From Bacteroidales bacterium M3 (GTDB lineage Bacteria; Bacteroidota; Bacteroidia; Bacteroidales; Muribaculaceae), in assembly GCA_001689445.1 (NCBI GenBank), contig LUJN01000040.1, forward strand, positions 19,999 through 83,998: DNA of 64,000 nt. Reading direction: 5' to 3'. This document shows, piece after piece, positions 33,318-42,746 of the stretch. Position numbers and translations under genes: made by a program. Positions within the stretch are counted from its first letter, which is position 1, and every line of letters begins with the position of its first letter. A model generated the notes under the pieces. That model saw nothing but the letters and a program-made list of their open reading frames with translations, made no database searches and was not told the DNA's origin.

Positions 33318-34940
33318 CTATTCCTCCTTTACGCGGTTCTTGGCTTTAGATTTTGACTTGGACGATGAGGAGTCCATATCCTTTTCTTCTTTGAGGTCAA
33401 TCTCGTTGCGCTCCTTGTCGAGCACGCGGTATTGCAGATAGGCCAGCGACTGGTCGGGGAGCACACGGAATTTGCGCCCCAGCTCCATGCGCCACTTGCG
33501 GTAGGGCGACAGCAGGCCCTTCTTGAGGAAAGCGTCGACAAACGGGTGGACATACATCACGAAGTCCTCGACGTGTAGGTCATGGAGCAGGTACTCGATT
33601 TTCTCCTTGAGCGTGTCGGTGAACAGCAACGACGGCTGCACCTCACCCTTGCCGAAGCACGAGGGACACGCCTCGGTCGTGACAATATCGAGGGCCGGAC
33701 GCACACGCTGACGGGTTATCTGCATAAGCCCGAACTTGCTGAGAGGCAAGATATTGTGCCGCGCACGGTCATTGGCCATGACCTCGCGCATGTGCTCGTA
33801 GAGCTTCTGGCGGTGCTCGGCCTTGTTCATGTCGATGAAGTCAATCACTATGATGCCTCCCATATCACGCAGACGCAGCTGGCGGGCAATCTCGTCGGCG
33901 GCACGCATGTTGACCTCAAGGGCATTGCTCTCCTGGTCGGGGGCAGCCTTGGAACGGTTGCCCGAGTTGACGTCGACCACGTGTAGAGCCTCGGTATGCT
34001 CGATGATGACATACGCCCCCGACTTGAAGGAGACGGTCTTGCCGAATGACGACTTTATCTGCTTTGTGATATTGAAGCTGTCAAATATAGGCTCGGGCTT
34101 GTCATAGTACTTCACTATCTCGCTGCGGTCGGGCGCTATGAGGCTGACATACTTTGATATCTGATTGTAGGTCTCCTCGTCGTTGACGTAGATGTTTTCA
34201 AACGACGGGGAAAACAGGTCGCGTATCACTCCGAGTATACGGCTGTCCTCCTGAAAGACGAGTGCCGGAGGGGTTGACTTCTGCGCCTTGGCTATGGCAT
34301 CGTCCCAGCATTTGAGCAGGGTCTTCAGCTCGTGGTTAAGCTCGGCGACGCGCTTTCCCTCGGCCGAGGTACGCACGATGACGCCGAAGTTCTTAGGTTT
34401 GATGCTCTCGATGAGCTGACGCAGGCGCAGCTTCTCCTCGGTGGTCTTTATCTTCTGCGATATAGAAATCTTGTTGCAGAACGGGATTAGCACGAGGAAG
34501 CGGCCGGTGAATGTAATCTCGGTGGTGAGGCGCGGGCCTTTGGAGGAGATGGGTTCTTTTGCTATCTGCACGAGGAGTTCCTGCCCCGGGGTGAGGCGGT
34601 CGGCGATGGAGCCGTGCTTGTCGATGTCGGGGAGCAGCTTTGCCTTTGGCAGGGAGGGTTGCTTCTTGCGGTCGGCAAGCATCTGCTTGAGAAATTCCTC
34701 GTAGGATGCAAACTGGGAGCCAAGATCGAGGTAATGGAGGAAAGCGTCCTTGTCGTAGCCTACGTCGACAAATGCGGCATTCAGCCCGGGCATCAGTTTC
34801 TTGACTTTTGCCAGGTAGATGTCGCCGACGGCATAGGAGATGTCGCGCGACTCCTTCTGGAGCTGCACGAGCCGGGAGTCCTCAAGGAGGGCTATTGACA
34901 CCTCCTTGGGTTGCACGTCAACTATAAGTTCGCTTTTCAT
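33318..34940 (-). CDS. rng: Ribonuclease G/E family endoribonuclease
   Basis: From the ATG at 34940 the protein has 540 residues. It has an N-terminal S1 domain (GDIYLAKVKKLMPGLNAAFVDVG), the RNase H-like/DNase I-like catalytic core with the Mg-binding aspartates in LHVVDVNSGN and GGIIVIDFIDM, and the zinc-link motif CPSCFGKG. It processes rRNA and decays mRNA. The C-terminus is a short Ser/Lys-rich tail, so this is the short RNase G type without the RNase E scaffold. It is the third gene after HU and a COX24-like mini-protein. Confidence 0.94.
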   Translation of the reverse strand: MKSELIVDVQPKEVSIALLEDSRLVQLQKESRDISYAVGDIYLAKVKKLMPGLNAAFVDVGYDKDAFLHYLDLGSQFASYEEFLKQMLADRKKQPSLPKAKLLPDIDKHGSIADRLTPGQELLVQIAKEPISSKGPRLTTEITFTGRFLVLIPFCNKISISQKIKTTEEKLRLRQLIESIKPKNFGVIVRTSAEGKRVAELNHELKTLLKCWDDAIAKAQKSTPPALVFQEDSRILGVIRDLFSPSFENIYVNDEETYNQISKYVSLIAPDRSEIVKYYDKPEPIFDSFNITKQIKSSFGKTVSFKSGAYVIIEHTEALHVVDVNSGNRSKAAPDQESNALEVNMRAADEIARQLRLRDMGGIIVIDFIDMNKAEHRQKLYEHMREVMANDRARHNILPLSKFGLMQITRQRVRPALDIVTTEACPSCFGKGEVQPSLLFTDTLKEKIEYLLHDLHVEDFVMYVHPFVDAFLKKGLLSPYRKWRMELGRKFRVLPDQSLAYLQYRVLDKERNEIDLKEEKDMDSSSSKSKSKAKNRVKEE

Positions 34941-34960
34941 CTCATTATCGGTTAAAGCAA

Positions 34961-35022
34961 CAAAGGACAAACTCAATGGGCCGTCTCCCGCCTTGGGGGC
35001 GCCGCATCAGGTTTGTCCTTTG
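34961..35022. repeat. Perfect 12-bp inverted repeat before rng
   Basis: CAAAGGACAAAC (34961-34972) and GTTTGTCCTTTG (35011-35022) can form a long hairpin in the gap between the mini-protein gene and rng. It lies in the rng leader and may be an attenuator or an RNase processing site; RNase E/G family messages are often self-regulated through the leader. Confidence 0.6.
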
Positions 35023-35056
35023 TAGGCGTTCCTGAGTGGAATCGGTCGTCTACCGT

Positions 35057-35146
35057 TTATTTCTTCTTGTGACGATTCTTTCTCAGACGTTTTTTGCGCT
35101 TGTGGGTAGCCATCTTGTGGCCTTTTCTTTTCTTTCCGCTGGGCAT
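35057..35146 (-). CDS. 29-residue AURKAIP1/COX24-domain protein (mS38-like)
   Basis: The 29-codon gene encodes a protein made almost entirely of basic residues, with the core HKRKKRLRKNRHKKK after GHKMAT. This matches the short COX24_C/AURKAIP1 domain (PF08213), whose mitochondrial member is ribosomal protein mS38. Such mini-proteins are conserved in Bacteroidetes. It probably binds the small ribosomal subunit; that is inference from the family. It lies 44 bases after HU and before rng on the same strand. Confidence 0.85.
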   Translation of the reverse strand: MPSGKKRKGHKMATHKRKKRLRKNRHKKK

Positions 35147-35190
35147 TGTTACGCAGTTTTATTGATTAATAAATAGAGTTTGTTGTTCCC

Positions 35191-35463
35191 TTATTTCACG
35201 TCCTCCATAAACACCTTTGCCGGCTTGAAAGCGGGGATTTTGTGTTCGGGGATGATTATTGTCGTGTTCTTGGAGATATTGCGGGCGGTCTTTTCAGAAC
35301 GGGTCTTCACGATGAAGCTGCCGAATCCGCGCAGGTAAACGTTTTCTCCGTGAGCGAGAGAGTCCTTCACTACTTCCATGAATTTCTCGATAGTCTCGAG
35401 GACATTGGCTTTCTCTATGCCGGTTGTCTTTGAAATCTCGTTAACGATGTCGGCTTTAGTCAT
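35191..35463 (-). CDS. HU/IHF family DNA-binding protein
   Basis: The 90-residue protein is a complete HU-type dimer subunit. It has the N-terminal helices MTKADIVNEISKTTGIEKANV, the beta-arm start VYLRGFGSFIVKTR and the ARNISKNTTIIIPEHKIPAFKPAK arm. It bends DNA and shapes the nucleoid. It heads a unit with the COX24-like protein and RNase G. A 7-of-8 -7 box (GATATTTG on the minus strand, near 35550) lies upstream. Confidence 0.93.
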   Translation of the reverse strand: MTKADIVNEISKTTGIEKANVLETIEKFMEVVKDSLAHGENVYLRGFGSFIVKTRSEKTARNISKNTTIIIPEHKIPAFKPAKVFMEDVK

Positions 35464-35626
35464 TGTTTGCTAATATATAATTGGTTTAACATTTTCTTGA
35501 TGGGCACGCAGTTAGCGGCATCAGTGATGACCGTTTTTTTTGCAGTTGCAAATATCGCACTTTTTTTTCAATTGGAGGCAATATGCCTGACGTTTTTTTG
35601 ATTATCCTGTATAAAATCACCACTTT

Positions 35627-35666
35627 AGCGAGCGAGGGCGACCTTTTCAGGTCGCCCTCGCTCGCT
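35627..35666 (-). terminator. Perfect 17-bp hairpin
   Basis: AGCGAGCGAGGGCGACC (35627-35643) and its exact complement (35650-35666) close a 6-base loop. It lies about 190 bases past the LpxA-like stop and upstream of the HU promoter, so it probably insulates the two units. The AGCG repetition in the arm is notable. Confidence 0.6.
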
Positions 35667-35822
35667 TTAATGCATAATTCATAATGCATAATTCATAATT
35701 ACCGTGATACGTGGTGTCGCGTCAGCTCAATTATGCTTAATCAATGCTTAATTCATAATGCTCAATGCATAATGTTTTCGCGTCAGCCAATTATGCATTA
35801 TGCATTAAGAATTATGAATTGA
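35667..35822. repeat. TGCATAAT/ATTCATAAT repeat cluster
   Basis: The segment is almost entirely made of TGCATAAT, ATTCATAAT and GCTTAAT units in both orientations with two GCGTCAGC inserts, and it can fold back on itself. It is the same family as the cluster between gldL and gldM. Confidence 0.7.
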
Positions 35823-35823
35823 T

Positions 35824-36609
35824 TTACTCGTATTCGCGCGGGATGGCGACAATCTTGCGGTTGACACCGTTGATGAAGTCGACTATCGCCTTGCGCACGG
35901 GGGTATCGGCCACGTCGGCATCAATGCGGCGCAGGGCGTTGAACACTGATGTGCCACATTGGTAGACATGGCGGTAGGCCTTGGCTATGTCATCTATCTG
36001 TTCCTCGGTGAATCCTTTGGAGCGCATTATCGTGGCGTTGATGCCGTAGTACACTGCCGGATTGTGGGCAATGATGACATAGGGAGGCACGTTGGAGCCG
36101 ATGCGGCACCCACCTTTTACGAGCACCCAGTCGCCGACCTTGCACCCCTCATGTACGAGCGCGGCTGACGAGAGGATGGTACACTCGCCTACCTCAACAT
36201 CTCCGGCCACGAGAACGCCGTTGCCTATGACACACTTGCCCTTGATGTGGGTGTCGTGCCCGATGTGGCTCTCCGACATGATGAAGCAGTTGTCGCCGAT
36301 GACAGTGGCCTGTCCCTGCCGGATGCTGCGGTTGATGATGACATGCTCGCGTATCACGTTGTCATCACCGATTATGCAGTAGGTCTCCTCGCCTTTCCAA
36401 CGGAAATCCTGGGGATCGGCACCGAGAATTGCGCCCTGGTAGACTTTGTTGTTCTTACCCATCTTTGTGCCGCGTATTATGCTGGCATAAGGGAGTATCT
36501 CACACCCGTCGCCTATCTCGACTCCGGCATCGACATAGGCAAATGGGTGTATCTTAACGTTTTCGCCGATTACCGCTGAGGCATCGACATAGGCCAATGG
36601 ACTGATCAT
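35824..36609 (-). CDS. lpxA: LpxA-family acyl-ACP--UDP-GlcNAc O-acyltransferase
   Basis: The 261-residue protein is a left-handed beta-helix acyltransferase with hexapeptide repeats from residue 1 (AVIGENVKIHPFAYVDAGVEIG) to about 195. The catalytic histidine lies in MSESHIGHDTHI, and a C-terminal helical domain follows. LpxA starts lipid A synthesis by adding a 3-hydroxyacyl chain to UDP-GlcNAc. It is not next to lpxC/fabZ here but 37 bases after an RND pump operon. Bacteroidales often have two LpxA-like genes, so this may be the paralogue rather than the main enzyme. Confidence 0.85.
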   Translation of the reverse strand: MISPLAYVDASAVIGENVKIHPFAYVDAGVEIGDGCEILPYASIIRGTKMGKNNKVYQGAILGADPQDFRWKGEETYCIIGDDNVIREHVIINRSIRQGQATVIGDNCFIMSESHIGHDTHIKGKCVIGNGVLVAGDVEVGECTILSSAALVHEGCKVGDWVLVKGGCRIGSNVPPYVIIAHNPAVYYGINATIMRSKGFTEEQIDDIAKAYRHVYQCGTSVFNALRRIDADVADTPVRKAIVDFINGVNRKIVAIPREYE

Positions 36610-36646
36610 GGTGGTATATATTTTAGAATTAAAGCCTTAGAGAGTG

Positions 36647-38026
36647 TTACCGTCCTCCTCCGAGCGACTGGTAGAGGTTGATAGCTGCCTGGGCCTTGGC
36701 GTGCTCGCACGAGATTAGCGACATCTGCGCGCCGAGCAGGCTCTGCTGGGCCGTCAACACTTCAAGATAGGTTGAAGTGCCTAAAGTTAGCAATTCCTGC
36801 GTATATTCCACAGATTTTTCGAGATTTTCTACCTGATGGACGAGCAATGTCGCCTTCTCGTCGCTCTTGTTGAACAGTACCATGGCGTCGGACACCTCGG
36901 CCGAGGCACTCAGCAGGGTGTACTCGAAGTTGTTCATCGCCTGCTGCTGCTGTGCCTTTGCGGCCTCAAGGCGCGAGATGTTGGCACCACGCGAGAAGAG
37001 GGGGGCGGTGAGCTGGCCGGCGAGGTTGATGAAAAATTTGCCGGGGTTGGTGATGAGCGTACCGAGGGCGTTGGTGAAGCCGCCGTTGGCCGAGATGGTC
37101 AGCCCTGGGTAGAATGCGGCGCGGGCCTGGTTGGTAGCATAGTATGCGGCGGCGACACCCTGCTCGGCGGCACGCACGTCGGGACGTGCGGCAAGCTCGC
37201 GCATCGGTATGCCCTCGCGCACCATGGCCGGGGCTTCAAATACGGCATCGGCCGAGATGGCCCATGGGCGCGGGGCTACGTTAAGCAGCAGCGACAGGGT
37301 GTTGTTAGCCTCATGGAGCGACACCTCAAGATCGGTGATGGAGGCAAGGATGCTGTAGTAGTTGGCTGTGCTCTGCACCACGGCTGCCTCGTTGACACGA
37401 CCGGCGAGCTTGAGGTTTTTCATCACCTCGACGCTCTGCTTCCACAGGTCAGCGGTGTTGCGGCTCAGTTTGAGCTGCGCCTCAAGCATGGCAATGGAGT
37501 AGTAGCAGTTGGCCACTCCGCCGATTATCTGCGAGCGCACGGCCTGGGCATATGCCTCGCTCTGGAGCAGGTTGGCCTTGGCGGCGCGGTTGGAGTTGAG
37601 CAGCTTGCCGAAGATGTCAATCTCCCAGCTAACCGACAAGGGTATCTGATAGGTCCACGACATGCGCGAGCCGTCAAACGACGACCCTGCCCCGTTGGGG
37701 GCGAGGGCCACCGACGGAAGATAGCTCAGCCGCGTCCCCTTGAGCTGGGCATGGGCTATCTCCACATTGAGGCGTGCGTTCTCAAGGTTGGTGTTGTTGG
37801 CGAGCGCCTGATTGATGAGGTCGGCAAGCACGGGGTCGGTGAACACCTGCTGCCAACGCAGGTTGCCGAAAGCGGCCGAGTCGACCTGCGCGTCGCGTGC
37901 CTCGACGTACTCCTGTGCAAGCACGTTGTCCGAAGGCATGTCAAACTTCTTGTAGATGTTGCAGCTCGTCAGCAGGCCGACAGCGACGGCGACAAGCGAC
38001 AGGCGCGATATATTACGTAACGACAT
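36647..38026 (-). CDS. Outer-membrane efflux channel (TolC/OprM, NodT family) lipoprotein
   Basis: The 459-residue protein has lipobox LLTSC near residue 22 and two outer-membrane efflux domains. These contain long periplasmic helices (NTNLENARLNVEIAHAQL; ATYLEVLTAQQSLLGAQM-like stretches) typical of the channel in tripartite pumps. It forms the exit duct for the RND transporter encoded just upstream; the gap is 21 bases. Confidence 0.93.
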   Translation of the reverse strand: MSLRNISRLSLVAVAVGLLTSCNIYKKFDMPSDNVLAQEYVEARDAQVDSAAFGNLRWQQVFTDPVLADLINQALANNTNLENARLNVEIAHAQLKGTRLSYLPSVALAPNGAGSSFDGSRMSWTYQIPLSVSWEIDIFGKLLNSNRAAKANLLQSEAYAQAVRSQIIGGVANCYYSIAMLEAQLKLSRNTADLWKQSVEVMKNLKLAGRVNEAAVVQSTANYYSILASITDLEVSLHEANNTLSLLLNVAPRPWAISADAVFEAPAMVREGIPMRELAARPDVRAAEQGVAAAYYATNQARAAFYPGLTISANGGFTNALGTLITNPGKFFINLAGQLTAPLFSRGANISRLEAAKAQQQQAMNNFEYTLLSASAEVSDAMVLFNKSDEKATLLVHQVENLEKSVEYTQELLTLGTSTYLEVLTAQQSLLGAQMSLISCEHAKAQAAINLYQSLGGGR

Positions 38027-38047
38027 TATCTTTTCCGTTTTATGGGG

Positions 38048-41000
38048 TTATTTCATTGAATATTGCTCGATTTCAGGCTCAAGACCCTCGTTCTCGGTGT
38101 CTTCCCACTCGATAGGCTTGATCTTCTCCTGGATGGCCTGGAACACCACAAAGAGGGCGGGCACGATGAAAATCTGGAGTATCATACCGATTAACATACC
38201 TCCGACAGCACCCGTACCGAGGGCATTGTTGCCGTTGGCGCCTACACCCGAGGCGAACATCAGCGGCAACAGGCCGATGATAAGTGCAAACGAGGTCATC
38301 AGGATTGGTCGCAGACGGGCGGCGGCACCGGCGACGGCGGCGTTGACGATGCTCATGCCTGTCTGGCGGCGTTCAAGCGCAAACTCGACAATGAGGATGG
38401 CGTTCTTGGCCAACAGACCGATAAGCATGATGAGCGCAATCTGCAGGTAAATATTGTTGTCTATCGAGAATATCTGGGCGAAGATAAACGAGCCCATAAG
38501 TCCGAACGGTATCGAGAGAATAACCGCCCATGGCAGAACATAGCTCTCATACTGGGCACTCAGCAACAGGTAGACAAAGAGGAGACACAGGCCGAAGATG
38601 ACGGCAGTGGCCGCGCCTGACGATCCTTCCTCCTCACGGGTCATACCCGAGAACTCAAAGCCGTAGCCCTGCGGAAGGGTCTGCTCGGCGACACGGTTGA
38701 TGGCGGCGATAGCGTCACCCGACGAGAATCCGGGAGCGGGTGAACCGGTCACGGAGATGGACTGGAACATGTTGAAGCGGTCGAGCAGGTCGGGCCCGTA
38801 CACCTTCTTGAGGGTGACGAAATTGGAGAGCGACGCCATATCGTTGCCGTTGCGTATCTTGATATTCTTCAGCGTCTCGGGCGACACGCGGGTCTCGGGT
38901 GAGGCCTGCATCATCACACGGTAGAGCTTGCCGAAGCGGTTGAAGTTGGAGACATACATACCGCCATAGTAACCCTGGAGCGTCTGTAGTATAATCGACG
39001 GGGAGATGCCTGCCTGCTTGGCCTTGGCAGCGTCTATGTCGACAAGATATTGCGGGAACGTGGGGTTGAACGTGGTGTAGGCCATCTGTATCTCAGGCTG
39101 CTGGTTGAGCGCTCCGAGGAAGCCCTGCACTACGTTGAAGAAGTCGTTGATGTCGCCGCCCGTGCGGTCCTGCATCTTCATCTCAAAACCGTTGGTCATC
39201 GAGTAGCCCGCAATCATAGGGGGCGCAAAGAACATCACGCGTCCATCCTTCACCTGCTGGCCGGCCATGCCGTAGAGCTGGCGTACGATATTGTCGGAAC
39301 TTTCCTCCTTGGAACGCTCGTCCCAGTTCTTGAGCTTGATGATGAACGTACCGTAGGTGGCACCCTGTCCGGCGATGAAGCTGTAGCCGTTGATGAGCAC
39401 TCGCGACTGCACGGCGGGAATCTGTGCGATGATGCCGTCGACCTGCTCAAGTATCTCGCCTGTGCGCTCCTGCGAGGTGCCGGCGGGCATATCTATCACG
39501 GCGAATATCGTACCCGTATCCTCGTTGGGGACAAGGGCGGTCGGGGTAGTGCCCATAAGCCATACGAGCACGGCGATGGAGCCAGCCACGATGGCAAACG
39601 ACACCGTCTTGGCCTTGATGAAGAATTTTGTGACCTTCTTATACTTCTCAAGCATACGGTCGTAGGAGGCGTTGAACGCCGCGTGGAAACGCTTCACGAA
39701 GTTGCGCCGCTCGCCCGTGTGGTCCTGATGGGGCTTAAGGAAGATGGCACAAAGCGCCGGGGAGAGGGTCAAGGCGTTGACGGCCGAGAAGGCGATGGCG
39801 ATGGCCATCGTGATACCAAACTGGCGGTAGAACACGCCCGATGTGCCGGGCATGAACGACACGGGGATAAACACGAGCATCATCACAAGGGTGATGGAGA
39901 TAAGCGCGCCGGCTATCTCGCTCATTGCGTCGATAGAGGCGAGCCGTGCCGACTTATAGCCCACGTCGAGCTTGGCATGGACCGCCTCGACCACCACAAT
40001 GGCGTCATCGACCACAATCGCAATCGCCAGCACAAGCGCCGACAGGGTGATGAGGTTGATGGAGAACCCGATGAGGTACATCACGAAGAACGTACCGACA
40101 AGGGCCACAGGGATGGCGATGGCGGGGATAATGGTGGAACGGAGGTCCTGAAGGAACACATACACCACAAAGAACACGAGGATAAACGCCTCGATGAGGG
40201 TCTTGATAACCTCGTGGATAGAAGCGTCGAGGAACTCATTGTTGTTCAATGGCACGTCGATGGCGAGACCGTCGGGCAACTGCTTCTTGACATCCGTGTC
40301 AAGGAACGACAGGATGTTGTTGATAATTTCGGTTGCGTTTGAACCCGGGGTCTGGAATATGATGGAGGTAACGGCGGGGTGACCGTTAAGCTCGTTGTGG
40401 AAGCCGTAGGTCACGCGTCCAAGCTCCACGTCGGCCACATCCTTGAGGTAGAGCACGTCGCCGTTGGCGTTGGCACGCACGACGATATTCTCAAACTCCT
40501 CGGGGGTGACAAGACGTCCCTTATATTTCATGATGTACTGGAAACTCTGGTTGCCCTGCTCGCCGAAAGCACCGGGAGCGGCTTCTATATTCTGCTCGGC
40601 GAGAGCCGCGGCTACGTCCGAAGGCATCAGCCCGTACTGGGCCATCACGTCGGGCTTGAGCCATATACGCATCGAATAGTCGGCACCCATGACCATCGCG
40701 TCACCCACGCCCTGAATACGCTGTATCTGCGGGATGATGTTGATTTTCATGTAGTTTTCGATAAACTCCTCATCATACTCGTCGTTGGGTGAATAGAGGG
40801 CAATCGCCATAAGCATGGAGGTCTGACGTTTCTGCGTGATGACGCCGACCTGGGTCACCTCGGCGGGCAGCAGACCCTGGGCCTTGGCCACGCGGTTCTG
40901 CACCTCGATGGCGGCCATATCGGGGTCGGAACCCTGCTTAAAGTACACGTTGATGGTCGCGCTACCGGTATTGGTGGCGGTAGACTGCATGTAGTCCATG

Positions 41001-41224
41001 TTGGGCGCGCCGTTGATCTGCTCCTCCAAGGGGGCAATCACGGAGTTGAGCACGGCCTGGGCGTTGGCGCCGGTGTAGGTGGTTGAGACCTGGATGGTAG
41101 GCGGCGCAATGTCGGGATATTGAGTGACGGGGAGCGCAAGCAGACCGATAAGACCCAACAGGACAATAAAGATTGAGATAACCGTCGAAAGTACGGGACG
41201 GTTGATAAATCTGTCAAGTTTCAT
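38048..41224 (-). CDS. RND multidrug efflux transporter, HAE1 family (AcrB-like)
   Basis: The 1058-residue inner-membrane protein has the usual two sets of six transmembrane helices and two large periplasmic loops. Motifs include PVTQYPDIAPPTIQVSTTYTGA near the N-terminus, LVLAIAIVVDDAIVVVEAV in TM4 with the proton-relay Asp pair, and GLLAKNAILIVEFA in TM10. It pumps drugs, bile salts or other amphiphiles using the proton gradient. Adaptor, pump and channel are in one operon. Confidence 0.96.
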   Translation of the reverse strand: MKLDRFINRPVLSTVISIFIVLLGLIGLLALPVTQYPDIAPPTIQVSTTYTGANAQAVLNSVIAPLEEQINGAPNMDYMQSTATNTGSATINVYFKQGSDPDMAAIEVQNRVAKAQGLLPAEVTQVGVITQKRQTSMLMAIALYSPNDEYDEEFIENYMKINIIPQIQRIQGVGDAMVMGADYSMRIWLKPDVMAQYGLMPSDVAAALAEQNIEAAPGAFGEQGNQSFQYIMKYKGRLVTPEEFENIVVRANANGDVLYLKDVADVELGRVTYGFHNELNGHPAVTSIIFQTPGSNATEIINNILSFLDTDVKKQLPDGLAIDVPLNNNEFLDASIHEVIKTLIEAFILVFFVVYVFLQDLRSTIIPAIAIPVALVGTFFVMYLIGFSINLITLSALVLAIAIVVDDAIVVVEAVHAKLDVGYKSARLASIDAMSEIAGALISITLVMMLVFIPVSFMPGTSGVFYRQFGITMAIAIAFSAVNALTLSPALCAIFLKPHQDHTGERRNFVKRFHAAFNASYDRMLEKYKKVTKFFIKAKTVSFAIVAGSIAVLVWLMGTTPTALVPNEDTGTIFAVIDMPAGTSQERTGEILEQVDGIIAQIPAVQSRVLINGYSFIAGQGATYGTFIIKLKNWDERSKEESSDNIVRQLYGMAGQQVKDGRVMFFAPPMIAGYSMTNGFEMKMQDRTGGDINDFFNVVQGFLGALNQQPEIQMAYTTFNPTFPQYLVDIDAAKAKQAGISPSIILQTLQGYYGGMYVSNFNRFGKLYRVMMQASPETRVSPETLKNIKIRNGNDMASLSNFVTLKKVYGPDLLDRFNMFQSISVTGSPAPGFSSGDAIAAINRVAEQTLPQGYGFEFSGMTREEEGSSGAATAVIFGLCLLFVYLLLSAQYESYVLPWAVILSIPFGLMGSFIFAQIFSIDNNIYLQIALIMLIGLLAKNAILIVEFALERRQTGMSIVNAAVAGAAARLRPILMTSFALIIGLLPLMFASGVGANGNNALGTGAVGGMLIGMILQIFIVPALFVVFQAIQEKIKPIEWEDTENEGLEPEIEQYSMK

Positions 41225-41317
41225 ATATTGTGTTGACTCGTTTTTTGATGGATAAACATGGAGAGAGTTGCCCCGCCGGCAAGCGCGGGGAGATGAGGAG
41301 AGGACGGTCGGCGGGTA

Positions 41318-42487
41318 TTATTGTGCCTGCTGTGCGGCGGCCTGCGGCTGCTGCGCTGCCGCATCCACGGGATTGATTACCATGTTGTTCTTCACCTGTG
41401 TGCCCACGCCTTCGACAACCACACGATCGCCGGGCTTGAGACCCGAAGTGACGACATACTCCTTGCCGTTGTTCTCGGGGGCAACCTGGATGTAGGTCTG
41501 CGCTACCTTGTTGGAGTCGCCTACGACATATACATAGCGGCGGTCCTGTATCTCAAACGTGGCCTTCTGCGGGATCACGAGCGCGCTGTCATTGTCCCGG
41601 GGAATGAGGATTGAGCCGGTCGAGCCGCTGCGCAGCATCCCGTTGGTGTTGGGGAAGAGTGCACGCACGTTGGCCGCGCCGGTCGAGTTGTCGATGACGC
41701 CGCTCACGGTAGCCACGCGACCCTTGACGGGGTAGACCGTGCCGTCGGCAAGACGCAGTGACACCTCGGGCATCTCGTTTATACGGGAGTTTAGCGAGGC
41801 CGCGCCGTTGTCGGTGAGGTTGAGGATGTCTTTCTCGTTGAGGGAGAAGTATGCGTACACCTCGGAGTTGTCGCTGATGGTCGTCAGCGGCTGTGCCATC
41901 GACGGCGACGCGAGGGAGCCTTCACGGTTGGGGATGGAGCCTACCACACCGTCGCTCGGGGCTGTGATGACAGTATAGTTGAGGTTCTTGCGGGCAGTAG
42001 TGAGGTTTGACTGCGCCTGGGCAAGCTGTGCCTTGGCCTGCAACAGGGCGTTGTCGGCCATCTGCCACTCATATTCGCTTATGATATTCTTGTCAAACAG
42101 TGTGCGCTTGGAGTCGGCTGTGAGCTGTGCGGTGGCAACGGCACTCTCGGCGACCTTGACGGCAGCGGCTGCACCGTCCACGGCAGCCTGAAACTGTACC
42201 TGGTCGAGGGTGAACAGCACCTGTCCCTTTCTCACCTGCTGTCCCTCGTCGACATGCACCTTGGTGATGAAACCCGTGACCTGCGGACGGATGTCGATAT
42301 CCGTGCGCCCCTTGATGGTGGCGGGATATGCACTTTCGAGATTGGCGTTGCTGTAGGCAACGGTCATGGTCGCGATGGAGGGGGCTGCCCCCTGGGGCTG
42401 CTCTTGTTTTCCGCCACATGCCACAAGGCCAAATGACGCTGCAATCACGAGAGAGAGACCTGCGTCCTTAAACACTTTTACATTCAT
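41318..42487 (-). CDS. RND efflux periplasmic adaptor (AcrA-like lipoprotein)
   Basis: From the ATG at 42487 the protein has 389 residues; 42499 is an alternative start. It has lipobox LVACG, a lipoyl/barrel-sandwich half (IRPQVTGFITKVHVDEGQQVRKGQ), an alpha-hairpin (TAQLTADSKRTLFDKN) and beta-barrel/MP domains. The Pro/Gln/Ala-rich end is typical. It links pump to channel. First gene of the operon, with a clear promoter. Confidence 0.94.
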   Translation of the reverse strand: MNVKVFKDAGLSLVIAASFGLVACGGKQEQPQGAAPSIATMTVAYSNANLESAYPATIKGRTDIDIRPQVTGFITKVHVDEGQQVRKGQVLFTLDQVQFQAAVDGAAAAVKVAESAVATAQLTADSKRTLFDKNIISEYEWQMADNALLQAKAQLAQAQSNLTTARKNLNYTVITAPSDGVVGSIPNREGSLASPSMAQPLTTISDNSEVYAYFSLNEKDILNLTDNGAASLNSRINEMPEVSLRLADGTVYPVKGRVATVSGVIDNSTGAANVRALFPNTNGMLRSGSTGSILIPRDNDSALVIPQKATFEIQDRRYVYVVGDSNKVAQTYIQVAPENNGKEYVVTSGLKPGDRVVVEGVGTQVKNNMVINPVDAAAQQPQAAAQQAQ

Positions 42488-42599
42488 AAATTCTGACATT
42501 AAACTTATTCTATTTTTTACCTTGAAATTTCTTTTCTCATTATGGAAAAAACCGCCAATGGATAATTGTCACATACTACCTGTGGATGGTTTCAGCGTG

Positions 42600-42628
42600 C
42601 AAAGGTAACAACGATTTCCTCTCTGCAA
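42600..42628 (-). promoter_or_regulatory. Promoter of the RND efflux operon
   Basis: On the minus strand TTG (42626-42628), 18 bases, then TACCTTTG (42600-42607). The leader is about 105 bases, long enough for post-transcriptional control. Confidence 0.7.
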
Positions 42629-42746
42629 CCCATTCATTGTCCGAAAGTTCCCCGCGATTAACTTTATTTAATCAAAACCAAACCAACGATTGGAATAAAA
42701 TTCCACACCTCTATCCCTTTGGTAGTGCGCGTCCCATTATGGACTT

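Larger units (their letters stand above)
35464..35823. other. 360-base intergenic region between HU and the LpxA-like gene
   Basis: It contains the HU promoter region, a perfect 17-bp hairpin (35627-35666) and a TGCATAAT-type repeat cluster (35667-35822). No protein gene is supported. Confidence 0.6.
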
